A DNA stretch of 64,000 nucleotides from Pelagibacterium lacus (GTDB lineage Bacteria > Pseudomonadota > Alphaproteobacteria > Rhizobiales > Devosiaceae): positions 1 to 64,000 of the forward strand of contig NZ_QQNH01000003.1 in assembly GCF_003345525.1 (NCBI RefSeq). Reading direction: 5' to 3'. This document shows, in pieces, positions 43,350-51,835 of this stretch. Every line of letters starts with the position of its first letter. Position 1 is the stretch's first letter. The notes below the pieces were generated by a model that saw nothing but the letters and a program-made list of their open reading frames with translations, was not told the DNA's origin and searched no databases. The translations under genes were made by a program, and so were the position numbers.

Positions 43350-44351
43350 TCAGCGGATGGCCTGGCCTTCGGTGTCGAACCGATGCTGCTTGGTCCTGTC
43401 GAAGCTGACATGGACCCGCGAATCGGGCGCGAAATAATGCTCGCCGAACAGGCGCGCCGTGAAGGGTCCGACCGTCTCGTTGCGCAGGTAGAGATTGGTA
43501 TCGGCGCCCAATTGCTCGATATGGGTCACCTCGCAGGCAAGATCGCCCACCTCGGCCGAGACGGCGATGTGCTCGGGGCGGATGCCGATGGTCTTGGCCG
43601 TGGTGTCGCCCAGCGCGGCGGCGTCGAGGAAATTCATCTGCGGCGAGCCGATAAAGCCGGCGACGAAGGTGTTGGCGGGTCGGTTGTAGAGCTCCATGGG
43701 CGAGCCGACCTGCTCGATGCGGCCGGCATTCATGACCACGATCTTGTCGGCCAGCGTCATGGCCTCGACCTGGTCATGGGTGACATAGACCATGGTGGCG
43801 GCGAGCTCGCGGTGCAGCCGGGCGATTTCGAGCCTTGTGTTGACCCGCAGGGCGGCGTCGAGATTGGAGAGCGGCTCGTCGAAGAGGAACAGTTTTGGCT
43901 TGCGCACCACGGCCCGCCCGATGGCGACGCGCTGGCGCTGGCCGCCGGAAAGCTCGGCCGGGCGGCGCTCGAGCAGCGGTTCGAGCCCGAGCATCCGGCT
44001 GGCCGTGCCGACCCGCTCCTCGATTTCGGCTTTCGCCGCGCCTTCCTGCTTCATGGCCAGGCTCATGTTGCCCTTGACCGTCAAATGCGGGTAGAGCGCG
44101 TAGGACTGGAACACCATGGCGATGCCGCGCTTGGCGGGCGGGGTGGCGTTGACCGTCTCTCCGGCGATGCGCACCGTGCCTTCGCTGGCGTCCTCGAGCC
44201 CGGCGATGATGCGCAGCAGGGTGGATTTCCCGCAGCCCGAGGGGCCGACGAAGATCACGAACTCGCCCTCCTCGACGGTGAGGTCGATGCCATGCAGCAC
44301 ATCGGTGCTTCCGAAGGTCTTCTTGATGCCGGAGAGTTCAAGGGCGGTCAT
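43350..44351 (-). CDS. CUT1 ABC transporter ATPase (UgpC/MsmX type), amino-sugar operon
   Basis: 333 residues: Walker [31 protein letters not shown], signature [16 protein letters not shown], Walker [30 protein letters not shown] and a C-terminal TOBE domain from about 235. It is the last gene of the murQ-to-ATPase operon and should energise the permeases at 45537 and 46376. ATG 44351 is chosen over an upstream frame extension that runs through the palindromic repeat. Confidence 0.93.
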   Translation of the reverse strand: MTALELSGIKKTFGSTDVLHGIDLTVEEGEFVIFVGPSGCGKSTLLRIIAGLEDASEGTVRIAGETVNATPPAKRGIAMVFQSYALYPHLTVKGNMSLAMKQEGAAKAEIEERVGTASRMLGLEPLLERRPAELSGGQRQRVAIGRAVVRKPKLFLFDEPLSNLDAALRVNTRLEIARLHRELAATMVYVTHDQVEAMTLADKIVVMNAGRIEQVGSPMELYNRPANTFVAGFIGSPQMNFLDAAALGDTTAKTIGIRPEHIAVSAEVGDLACEVTHIEQLGADTNLYLRNETVGPFTARLFGEHYFAPDSRVHVSFDRTKQHRFDTEGQAIR

Positions 44352-44398
44352 GGATGCGGTCCTTCGGCTGCCTGGTCGAGGCGGTGGTGTTTTGGGCT

Positions 44399-44435
44399 CC
44401 ACCCCTCCCCATCCCTCCCCGTCCAGGGGAGGGTG
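44399..44435. repeat. REP-like palindrome, single arm
   Basis: CCACCCCTCCCC, then CCCTCCCC-GTCCA-GGGGAGGG, between the Gfo/Idh/MocA and ATPase genes. Same sequence type as 36010-36119 and 47369-47483. Confidence 0.7.
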
Positions 44436-44481
44436 CTTCTTTGGTTTGGCAGGGCGGCGAGTCTCTCAATGCGCTTGCCCA

Positions 44482-45540
44482 TCACAGATCCACCGGCTGT
44501 CCGGTGCGCACGCTTTCGTCGGCGGCGAGGCAGATGCGCAGCGACTGGACGGCGTCCTGCATGTGGCGGGCAAGGTCGATGTCCTCGGTGATGGCGCGGT
44601 ACATATAGGCCTGCTCGGCGGCGCACAGGGCGTCGTGGCCGGGCTCCCCCTGCATGGACAGCATCTCGTCCTCATGGATGAAGGCCCCCGATCCGTCGAG
44701 ATCGGCGCGGTGGATGCGGATGCGGTCGGTCTTGGTGTGGGTCTCGTGGTCCGACGATTTGGCCCCCTCGTCCATGACGATCGAGACCGACCCTTTCGGG
44801 GTGATGATGTCTTTGACGAAAAAGGCGGTTTCCGAGATCATCGGGCCCCAGGCGGCCTCGTACCAGCCGACCGAGCCATCGTCGAACATCACCTGCAGGT
44901 GGCCGTAATTGTACATCTCCGGCGCGATCTCGTCGGAAAGCCGCACGCCCATGCCGCGCACCTGCACCGGTTTGGCGTCGGTGATCTGGCACATGACGTC
45001 GACATAGTGCACGCCGCAATCGACGATGGGGGAGGTGGTCTCCATCAGCGTCTTGTGGGTCTGCCAGAAGCGCCCGGCCGATTGCTGGTTGAGGTTCATG
45101 CGAAACACATAGGGGCCGCCGAGCTTGCGCGCTTCTGCGATCAGCCGCACCCAGGAGGGGTGGTGGCGCAGGATATAGCCGACGACGAGCTTTCTGTTGA
45201 GGCGGGTCGCGGTCTCGACCACGCGCTCCGCATCGGCGACGGTGGTGGCCAGCGGCTTTTCGATGAACACATGCGCGCCCACTTCCATGGCCGCGACGGC
45301 ATAATCGGCATGGGTGTCGGAATAGGTGTTGATCGAGGCGAGGTCGGGCGTGGTGGCGGCCAGCGCCTCGGTGAAATCGGTCCAGTGCGGATAGGCTTCG
45401 AGCCCCGCGGGCACCGGCACCGTGCCGCGCGAGACCAGCCCGACGATCTCGTAGCCGGGATGGTTGTGATAGGCCATGGCATGGGCCCGACCCATATTGC
45501 CGAGGCCGGCGACGAGGACGCGGATGGGTTTTTGGGTCAT
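44482..45540 (-). CDS. Gfo/Idh/MocA-family oxidoreductase
   Basis: 352 residues. The Rossmann start is RVLVAGLGNMGRAHAMAY (7-24), followed by the EKPLATT motif (about 95-101) that carries the catalytic lysine, and the second-domain histidines in VDCGVHYVDVMC. Such enzymes oxidise or epimerise sugars and cyclitols with NAD(P). It is coupled to the permease by an ATGA overlap and sits inside a murQ/ABC operon, where it may convert the imported amino sugar or anhydro-sugar before or after MurQ. The exact reaction is not predictable. Confidence 0.9.
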   Translation of the reverse strand: MTQKPIRVLVAGLGNMGRAHAMAYHNHPGYEIVGLVSRGTVPVPAGLEAYPHWTDFTEALAATTPDLASINTYSDTHADYAVAAMEVGAHVFIEKPLATTVADAERVVETATRLNRKLVVGYILRHHPSWVRLIAEARKLGGPYVFRMNLNQQSAGRFWQTHKTLMETTSPIVDCGVHYVDVMCQITDAKPVQVRGMGVRLSDEIAPEMYNYGHLQVMFDDGSVGWYEAAWGPMISETAFFVKDIITPKGSVSIVMDEGAKSSDHETHTKTDRIRIHRADLDGSGAFIHEDEMLSMQGEPGHDALCAAEQAYMYRAITEDIDLARHMQDAVQSLRICLAADESVRTGQPVDL

Positions 45541-46376
45541 TTGACAGCCCCCGAAGTGATGCCGCGGATCAGTTGCCGCGAGAAGATGAGATAGAGGACG
45601 AGGACCGGCACGATGGCGAGGGTCAGCGCCGCGAGGACGGCGTTCCAGTTGGTGACGAACTGGCCGATGAACATCTGCGCCCCCAGCGTCACCGTCTTGG
45701 TGGATTCGGCCGGGGCGAGGATCAGGGGGAACCACAGATCGTTCCAGATGGGGATCATGGTGAAGACCGCCACCGTGGCCAGCGCCGGCCGCACCAGCGG
45801 CAGCACCAGGGTGAAGAAGATGCGGTATTCCGAGAGCCCGTCGACCCGCCCGGCATTCTTCAAGTCATCGGAGACGCTGCGCATGAATTCCGAAAGGATG
45901 AAGATGGCCAGCGGCAGGCCCTGCGCGGTATAGACGAGGATCAGCGCGGTGAGGGTGTTGACCAGCCCCGAGGCGACCATGATCTGGAGGATCGCGACGG
46001 TGCCCAGCCGGATGGGGATCATGATCCCCAGCGCCAGATAGAGCCCCATCAGGGTGTTGCCGCGAAAGCGGTATTCCGAGAGCGCGAAGGCGGCCATGGC
46101 CCCGAACAGCAGGACGCAGGCCAGCGCCACCACGGTGACGATCAGCGAGTTCTGGAAGTAGAGCAGGAAATTGCCCTGGCTGGTGACGGTCTCGAACCCG
46201 ACCAGCGAGAAACTTTCCGGCGTGGGCAGCGCCAGCGGGGTGTTGAAGATGTCGCGCCGCGCCTTGAAGGCGTTGACGACGATGACGAACACGGGGAACA
46301 GCGCGATCAGCGTATAGGCGATGAGGATGGCGTGCGCGGCGACGGAACGGGCGAGCGAGGAGCGGGCGGCGGTCAT
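45537..46376 (-). CDS. CUT1 ABC transporter permease (MalG type), amino-sugar operon
   Basis: 279 residues, six helices; EAA loop DDLKNAGRVDGLSEYRIFFTLVLPLV (about 173-198), ending FSRQLIRGITSGAVK. Its ATG at 46376 overlaps the stop of the first permease by one base (TGATG). The open frame continues far upstream through that gene but without homology, so the short start is right. Confidence 0.92.
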   Translation of the reverse strand: MTAARSSLARSVAAHAILIAYTLIALFPVFVIVVNAFKARRDIFNTPLALPTPESFSLVGFETVTSQGNFLLYFQNSLIVTVVALACVLLFGAMAAFALSEYRFRGNTLMGLYLALGIMIPIRLGTVAILQIMVASGLVNTLTALILVYTAQGLPLAIFILSEFMRSVSDDLKNAGRVDGLSEYRIFFTLVLPLVRPALATVAVFTMIPIWNDLWFPLILAPAESTKTVTLGAQMFIGQFVTNWNAVLAALTLAIVPVLVLYLIFSRQLIRGITSGAVK

Positions 46377-47311
46377 CAGAACTGATACCTCCGCATGCGG
46401 CTCTGGATGCCGAACAGGTAGATCGACACGCCCACGAGGATGATGAGGAACATCATGGTGGCGATGGCCGCTCCCATATTGGGGTCGCCCTGCTGCAGCT
46501 GGAAACCGAAAAATGTGCGGTAGAGCAGGGTGCCCAGGATGTCGGTCGCCCCGTTCGGCCCGGCCTGGGCCCCCTGGGAGACGTAGATGAGGTCGAAGGC
46601 GTTGAAATTGCCCACGAAGGTGAGGATGGAGATGATCCCGATAGTGGGCAGGATCAGCGGCAGCTGGATCTTGAAGAACTGTTTGGCGCCGGTGACCCCG
46701 TCGATCTCGGCGGCTTCGATCACCTCGTCGGGGATCGAGAGCAGGGCGGCATAGATCAGCATCATGGGGATGCCGACGAACTGCCAGACCGAGACCAGCG
46801 CCAGGGTGGTGAGCGCCGCCCCCTCCTGGCCGAGCCAGGGGGCGAAGAGGTGCTTGAGGCCGATGGCGTCGAGCATGTTGGGCGCCACCCCCCAGAGCGG
46901 GGAGAGGATCAGCTTCCACACGAACCCCACGATGACGAAGGAGAGGATGGTGGGAACGAAGATCGCCGTGCGGTAGAAGCCGCGCAGGCGCAGGGAAGGG
47001 TTCGAGAGGATGGCGGCCAGCAATACGCCGACCGGGTTCTGCACCAGCATGTGGATGATGAAGAACCAGGTGTTGTTCCACAGCGCGTTCCAGAAGCTCG
47101 CCGCCCAGCGCGGATCGCCGAACAGAGTCTGGAAATTGCGCAGCCCGACAAAGACGCGCTGGCCACCCTCCGGGCCGAACAGCGACTGCACCAGGGTCGA
47201 GAACAGCGGGATGATCATGATGGCGGTATAGACCAGCACCGCCGGCGCGAGGAACACGGCGATGTGCCAGCGCCGCGCGGGTTTATGCTCGTCTGGAGCG
47301 GCAGCCGCCAT
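46376..47311 (-). CDS. CUT1 ABC transporter permease (MalF type), amino-sugar operon
   Basis: 311 residues, six helices, with the EAA loop EVIEAAEIDGVTGAKQFFKIQLPLI (about 195-219). Start ATG 47311. It follows the binding-protein gene after a 195-bp gap that is largely a double palindrome, and is coupled to the second permease. Confidence 0.92.
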   Translation of the reverse strand: MAAAAPDEHKPARRWHIAVFLAPAVLVYTAIMIIPLFSTLVQSLFGPEGGQRVFVGLRNFQTLFGDPRWAASFWNALWNNTWFFIIHMLVQNPVGVLLAAILSNPSLRLRGFYRTAIFVPTILSFVIVGFVWKLILSPLWGVAPNMLDAIGLKHLFAPWLGQEGAALTTLALVSVWQFVGIPMMLIYAALLSIPDEVIEAAEIDGVTGAKQFFKIQLPLILPTIGIISILTFVGNFNAFDLIYVSQGAQAGPNGATDILGTLLYRTFFGFQLQQGDPNMGAAIATMMFLIILVGVSIYLFGIQSRMRRYQF

Positions 47312-47368
47312 GATGATCGTCCCCTTGGGTCAAGGCCGGGCGGCTGTCGCCGCCCGGAGGTTTTAAGT

Positions 47369-47483
47369 CCCCTCCCCAACCCTCCCCGCAAGGGGGAGGG
47401 TGCCGGGCTGGAGAATGTTGAGAGCCTGCGACCTCTCTGTTCCTTCACCCTCCCCTTGACGGGGAGGGCGGGGAGGGGTGGTG
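47369..47483. repeat. REP-like double palindrome between binding protein and permease genes
   Basis: Arm 1: CCCTCCCC-GCAA-GGGGGAGGG (about 47380-47400); arm 2: CCCTCCCC-TTGAC-GGGGAGGG (about 47449-47468) followed by GGGGAGGGGTGG. Same family and same relative position (binding protein to permease) as the copy at 36010. Confidence 0.75.
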
Positions 47484-47506
47484 CCACAGGCTCAGCCGTG
47501 GCGAGC

Positions 47507-48775
47507 TTACTCGTACATGCCCGGCGTATACCAGCTGTCGAGCCCGGCCTGGATGGCTTCCGCCGCCTGTTCCGGCGTTTCGGCGCCCGAGAGGACGTTG
47601 GAGGCGTGCAGCCAGTTGTCGTTTTCGAGGTTCGGCGTGCCGCGCGAGAGGATCTGATAGGTCGGCCGGATGGTCGATTCACAATTCTCGCGCCAGGAGA
47701 CGAACTCGTTGGCAACCGGGTTTTCCAGCGTCACCGCCCCATTGGAGAGGGCGAAGAAGCCGGGCAGGGCGTTGGAATAGAGTTCGGCGAACTCGGAAGA
47801 GGCCACCCAGTTGAGGAAGGTGCGGCCCGCCTCGGCATTGGTGCTGGCGGCGTTGAGGCCGATGCCGATATCGGTATGGTCGGAGATGTAGCAGGTGTCC
47901 CCTGCGGCCGGGATCGGCGGCGGGAAGGCACCGAGGGCGAAATCGGCCTGTTCCTCGAACAGCGAGATTTCCCACGACCCGGCCGGGAAGATGGCGGCGC
48001 GCCCGAGGGTGAAGAGGTTCTGGCTGTCGGGATAGGTCTGGGCCTGGTAGCCGTCGCCGGCATATTCGCCCCAGCGCGCGAGGACGCGCAGCGGCTCGAC
48101 CCATTCCTCGTCGGTGAACTTGGCGTCGCCGGCGATCAGCGCCAGCCGGCCGTCCTCGCCATGCCAATAGGCCGGGCCGATATTGTGATAGCCCATGGAC
48201 GCGGCTTCCCACTGGTCCACCGCGCCGATGGCGAGGGGGATATAGGTGCCGTCTTCCTTGATGGCGTCGAGCACCGCGAAGAATTCGTCCGTGGTGGTGG
48301 GCTCTTCCAGCCCCAGTTCGGCAAAGGCGTCGGCATTGTAGATAAAGCCGTGGATCACCGAGGCCATGGGCACGCAGAAGGTCTGCGCGCCGTCATCGGT
48401 CGACCAGGCGGACTTGGCGACGTCGGAGAAATTGCCCATGCCCTCGAGATCGGTCAGGTCGGCCAGCGCGCCGTCCTCGAACAGCGCCAGCGAGGCGTCG
48501 AAGGGGCGGCAGGTGATGATGTCGCCGGCCGAACCCGCTTCGAGCTTGGCGTTGAGCGCGGCGTTGTATTCGGTGGGCGCCGTGGGCTGGAACTGGAGCT
48601 TGATGTCCGGATGCTGCGCCTCGAAGGCGGGGATCAGCGTCTGCTGCCAGATGGTCAGGTCGTCATTGCGCCAGCTTTCGATGACCAGCGTGGTCTGCTG
48701 CGCCATAAGCGGGGTTGCCGCGAGAGCGAGGACGAGCCCCGCGCTGGCCGACATTAGCCTCGATTTCGAGATCAT
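47507..48775 (-). CDS. ABC transporter sugar-binding protein, amino-sugar operon
   Basis: 422 residues with a signal peptide cut near PLMAQ (residue 26) and a MalE/type-1 binding fold (TLVIESWRNDDLTIWQQTLIPAFEAQHPDI at the start of the mature protein). Start ATG 48775 has AGAGGA seven bases upstream; the frame beyond it is read-through in the murQ gene. As part of the murQ operon the ligand is probably an amino sugar (MurNAc-, GlcNAc- or muropeptide-derived sugar), by context only. Confidence 0.88.
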   Translation of the reverse strand: MISKSRLMSASAGLVLALAATPLMAQQTTLVIESWRNDDLTIWQQTLIPAFEAQHPDIKLQFQPTAPTEYNAALNAKLEAGSAGDIITCRPFDASLALFEDGALADLTDLEGMGNFSDVAKSAWSTDDGAQTFCVPMASVIHGFIYNADAFAELGLEEPTTTDEFFAVLDAIKEDGTYIPLAIGAVDQWEAASMGYHNIGPAYWHGEDGRLALIAGDAKFTDEEWVEPLRVLARWGEYAGDGYQAQTYPDSQNLFTLGRAAIFPAGSWEISLFEEQADFALGAFPPPIPAAGDTCYISDHTDIGIGLNAASTNAEAGRTFLNWVASSEFAELYSNALPGFFALSNGAVTLENPVANEFVSWRENCESTIRPTYQILSRGTPNLENDNWLHASNVLSGAETPEQAAEAIQAGLDSWYTPGMYE

Positions 48776-48839
48776 GATGTTTCCTCTCAGTGTTGGACCC
48801 GCCGGGATGGGCTCCCGCCGGGCGTTCCCTTGCCGGCCC

Positions 48840-49742
48840 TCAGTCCCGGCCCAGAAGGGCCAGGGCCTTGCGCACGACACCGCCCGATCGCGCGAGCAGG
48901 TCCCGCGCCTCGGCCGGATTTTTCGCGCCCGCGGCCAGAAGGATCGCGGGCTTGACCTCGTTATTGGCCGCCGCCATCGCGCCGGCGGCCTCCTCGTTCC
49001 CGACACGGGCGGTGCGGGCGACGATGCCGGTGGCCCGCAGGACGAGCTTGGCGTTGTCGGCCGTGACATTGACCATGAGATTGTCGTGCACATGGCCGAG
49101 CCGGACGCCGACCAGCGTCGAGAGCATGTTGAGCGTCGCCTTCTGCGCCGTGCCAGCCGCCATGCGAGTCGAGCCGGAGATCACCTCCGGCCCCGTGGCC
49201 AAAAGGATGGCCACATCGGCCTCGGCCAGAAGCGGTGCGCCGGCATTGCCGGCAATGCCCACGGTTTTCGCGCCGAGAGCACGAGCCCTTCGCAAACCGG
49301 CAAGCGTATAGCGCGTGGTGCCGCTGGCCGAGATCGCCACGACGCAATCCTTCGGGCCGATCCCGGCCCGGTCCAGATCGGTCGCGCCCGCCTCGGCGTC
49401 GTCCTCGGGGCCGCCGAGCAGTTCCTCGGTCATCGCCAGCCCGCCCGCCATGAGGATGAGGATGCGGTCGCGGGCGATGCCATAGGTCTGGGGGATTTCG
49501 AGGCCGTCGAGCAGCGCGATGAGGCCGGGGCTGCCGGCCCCGAGATAGACCAGCCGGCCGCCCGAGCCGAGCGCTTCGGCGGCGAGCCCGGCGGCGCGGG
49601 CGATGTCGGGAAGGGCGGGCACCACGGCGTCGAGGCCGCGCTGTTGTCCGTCAAGCAGGGTGGCGAGGATGCGCCGGTCGTCCCAGGCATCGAGGCCGGC
49701 CAGGCGCGGATCGATCGCTTCGGTCGAAAACGGCGCGCTCAT
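48840..49742 (-). CDS. murQ: N-acetylmuramic acid 6-phosphate etherase
   Basis: 300 residues. SIS-fold protein with the MurQ-type features: early LVYLGAGSPGLIALLDGLEIPQTYG, VVAISASGTTRYTLAGLRRA in the centre, and TGPEVISGSTRMAAGTAQKATLNMLST, the classic MurQ signature, at about 180-206. It cleaves the D-lactyl ether of MurNAc-6-phosphate to give GlcNAc-6-phosphate, which NagA (51832) then deacetylates. It heads the minus-strand operon, divergent from the GntR regulator. No MurNAc kinase or PTS permease is present in the window, so how the 6-phosphate arises is open. Confidence 0.92.
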   Translation of the reverse strand: MSAPFSTEAIDPRLAGLDAWDDRRILATLLDGQQRGLDAVVPALPDIARAAGLAAEALGSGGRLVYLGAGSPGLIALLDGLEIPQTYGIARDRILILMAGGLAMTEELLGGPEDDAEAGATDLDRAGIGPKDCVVAISASGTTRYTLAGLRRARALGAKTVGIAGNAGAPLLAEADVAILLATGPEVISGSTRMAAGTAQKATLNMLSTLVGVRLGHVHDNLMVNVTADNAKLVLRATGIVARTARVGNEEAAGAMAAANNEVKPAILLAAGAKNPAEARDLLARSGGVVRKALALLGRD

Positions 49743-49832
49743 TGCGGCTCCGCCCCGCCATGGCCTTCGCTCCGCCTGTCGCCCCATCCTGGCATGCACG
49801 CTCCCTCCTGTTGCCTCGAATAATGCCAAAAA

Positions 49833-49979
49833 AATACCACTTGTCCAGTAGGCGATTGGCAAAATCGGCGTGGCGGCGGCGCTTCCCGGCGCGCCGGGGG
49901 CGGTTTTGCCGCTGAGTTCAAGTTTTTACGAACTTTCGCCACTCCCGGCTTGGCCATTGGTCCATTATTGGTATTATCC
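49833..49979. promoter_or_regulatory. divergent murQ / GntR control region with candidate operator halves
   Basis: The 288-bp gap 49743-50030 contains AATACCAC (49833-49840) and TTGGTATT (49968-49975), inverted copies of a TGGTATT core about 135 bp apart, and TGGTCCA near 49957. GntR/HutC-type amino-sugar regulators bind TGGT...ACCA-like sites, so these are candidates. No clear -35/-10 is evident. Confidence 0.3.
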
Positions 49980-50030
49980 ACGGCGCAAGAATGGGCGTTC
50001 CGCAGCGGGCGGAACGGGGAGCCAGGTCCG

Positions 50031-50792
50031 GTGAGTTTGAGCATCGAGGACATATTCCGGCAAGCGGCCGGCGCGCGCGGCGGGGGGCCGCTCTATCTGC
50101 AATTGCGCCGCTCGATCGAGGAGGCGGTGCGCTCGGGGCTGGTCGGCCCCGGCGAGGCGCTGCCGTCCGAACGCGACATCGCCGCCACCGCCGAAGTGTC
50201 CCGGGTCACCGTGCGCAAGGCGGTGCAGCACCTGGTCGCCGATGGCATACTGGTGCAGCGCCGGGGCTCGGGCACCTTCGTCGCTTCGCAGGTGCCCCGG
50301 GTGGAGCAATCGCTGTCCAGCCTCACCTCGTTCACCGAGGACATGGCGCGGCGCGGCCTCGCGGCGGCCTCGCAATGGCTCGAGCGCGGCGTGTTCGATC
50401 CCACCAATGAGGAGACGGTGATCCTCGGGCTCGGGGCAGGCGAGAAGGTGGCGCGCATCGCGCGGCTGCGCATCGCCGACGGCAATCCGCTGGCCATCGA
50501 GCGGGCCTCGCTCGCCGCCACGGTGCTGCCCGATCCGGGCACGGTGGGGACCTCGCTCTATGCCAAGCTCGACGAGACCGGCCATCGCCCGGTGCGCGCC
50601 ATCCAGCGCATCGCCGCGGTCAGCCTGGGGCGCGAGGACGCGCAATTGCTCGACGTGGCGCCGGGGGCGGCCAGCCTCAGGATCGAGCGCACCACCTATC
50701 TGCCCTCGGGGCGGATCGTCGAACTGACCCGGTCGATCTACCGGGGCGACGCCTATGATTTCGTTGCCGAATTGCGGCTGCAAGCCAATTGA
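50031..50792 (+). CDS. GntR/HutC-family regulator (NagR-like)
   Basis: 253 residues. A winged helix of the GntR type at about 20-85 (LYLQLRRSIEEAVRSGLVGPGEALPSERDIAATAEVSRVTVRKAV) and a UTRA effector domain ending RSIYRGDAYDFVAELRL. UTRA regulators of this kind sense GlcNAc-6-P or GlcN-6-P. GTG 50031 with GGGGAG upstream is the chosen start. It begins a three-gene plus-strand operon with the SIS and nagA genes and is divergent from murQ, so it probably controls both. Confidence 0.9.
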   Translation: MSLSIEDIFRQAAGARGGGPLYLQLRRSIEEAVRSGLVGPGEALPSERDIAATAEVSRVTVRKAVQHLVADGILVQRRGSGTFVASQVPRVEQSLSSLTSFTEDMARRGLAAASQWLERGVFDPTNEETVILGLGAGEKVARIARLRIADGNPLAIERASLAATVLPDPGTVGTSLYAKLDETGHRPVRAIQRIAAVSLGREDAQLLDVAPGAASLRIERTTYLPSGRIVELTRSIYRGDAYDFVAELRLQAN

Positions 50793-50809
50793 CCGTCCAA
50801 GGAGCGGAG

Positions 50810-51835
50810 ATGATCCAGACCCATATGAAACGCGAGATCGGCGAAATTCCGGCGGCGGTCGCGCGGCTGCTGGGCGAGGGGCGTGAGGGTATCCGCGCGG
50901 CAGCGGCCGCGTTGCGCGCCGCCGATCCCGACGTGGTCGTGACCATCGCGCGCGGTTCCTCGGACCACGCGGCGACCTATTTCAAATATGCCTGCGAACT
51001 GATCGCCGGGGTGCCGGTGGCCAGCATCGGCCCGTCCATCGCCTCGATCTATGGCGGCGGGCTCAGGCTGGGCAAGGCAGGGGCGATCGGCATCTCGCAA
51101 TCGGGCAAGAGCCCCGACATCGTCGCCATGCTGGCCAGCGCCCGGGCCTCGGGCGCCTGCGCCATCGCCGTCACCAACACCGCCGCCTCGCCGCTGGCCG
51201 CGGCCGCCGACCATGTGGTCGATATCGGCGCGGGGACCGAGCAATCGGTGGCGGCGACCAAGACCTTCGCCACCTCGGCGGTGGCCGGGCTGGCGCTGGT
51301 GGCCGACTGGACCGGAGATGCGGCGCTGCTCAAGGCGCTCGACGCCCTGCCCGAGGCGCTTGAGGCGGCCATCGGGCGCGACTGGGGAGAGCTGGTCGAG
51401 GCCACCGCCGACAGCATGTCGCTCTTCGTCCTGGGGCGCGGGCCCGGCCTCGCCATCGCCAGCGAGGCGGCGCTCAAGTTCAAAGAGACCTCCGGCATCC
51501 ATGCGGAAGCCTATTCCACCGCCGAAGTGCTGCACGGCCCATCGGCCATCGTGGGCGAGGGGTTTCCGGTGCTGGTGCTGTGCGGCGACGACAAGGCGCG
51601 CGCCTCGATCCTCGAAACCGCCGGCCGGCTGGGCGCGCAGGGGGCGCGGGTGTTCGTCACCGATCCGGCCCCGGGCACCGGCATCGCCCTGCCGGTGGCA
51701 CGGACCGGCCATCCCCTGCTCGATCCCCTCGCGTTGGCCGTCTCCTTTTACGGCTTCATCGAGGCCCTGGCGCGCCGGCGCGGTTTCGATCCCGACCAGC
51801 CGCCGCACCTGCGCAAGGTGACCGCGACCCTATGA
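50810..51835 (+). CDS. SIS-domain glucosamine-6-phosphate deaminase/isomerase-like (NagB-II/GlmS C-half type)
   Basis: 341 residues with two SIS domains: IARGSSDHAATYFKYA (about 45-60), GISQSGKSPDIVAML in the first, and FVLGRGPGLAIASEAALKFKETSGIHAEAYSTAEVLHGP in the second, the pattern of the GlmS isomerase half without its glutaminase. Enzymes of this form act as GlcN-6-P deaminases (NagB-II). AAGGAGCGG precedes ATG 50810. It is followed by nagA with an ATGA overlap, which supports conversion of GlcN-6-P to fructose-6-P. Confidence 0.9.
   Translation: MIQTHMKREIGEIPAAVARLLGEGREGIRAAAAALRAADPDVVVTIARGSSDHAATYFKYACELIAGVPVASIGPSIASIYGGGLRLGKAGAIGISQSGKSPDIVAMLASARASGACAIAVTNTAASPLAAAADHVVDIGAGTEQSVAATKTFATSAVAGLALVADWTGDAALLKALDALPEALEAAIGRDWGELVEATADSMSLFVLGRGPGLAIASEAALKFKETSGIHAEAYSTAEVLHGPSAIVGEGFPVLVLCGDDKARASILETAGRLGAQGARVFVTDPAPGTGIALPVARTGHPLLDPLALAVSFYGFIEALARRRGFDPDQPPHLRKVTATL

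Noticed and set aside
46850-48757. 635-codon plus-strand frame opposite the sugar permease and binding-protein genes
   Set aside because: It runs through the palindromic intergenic repeat and two real genes; no recognisable domain.
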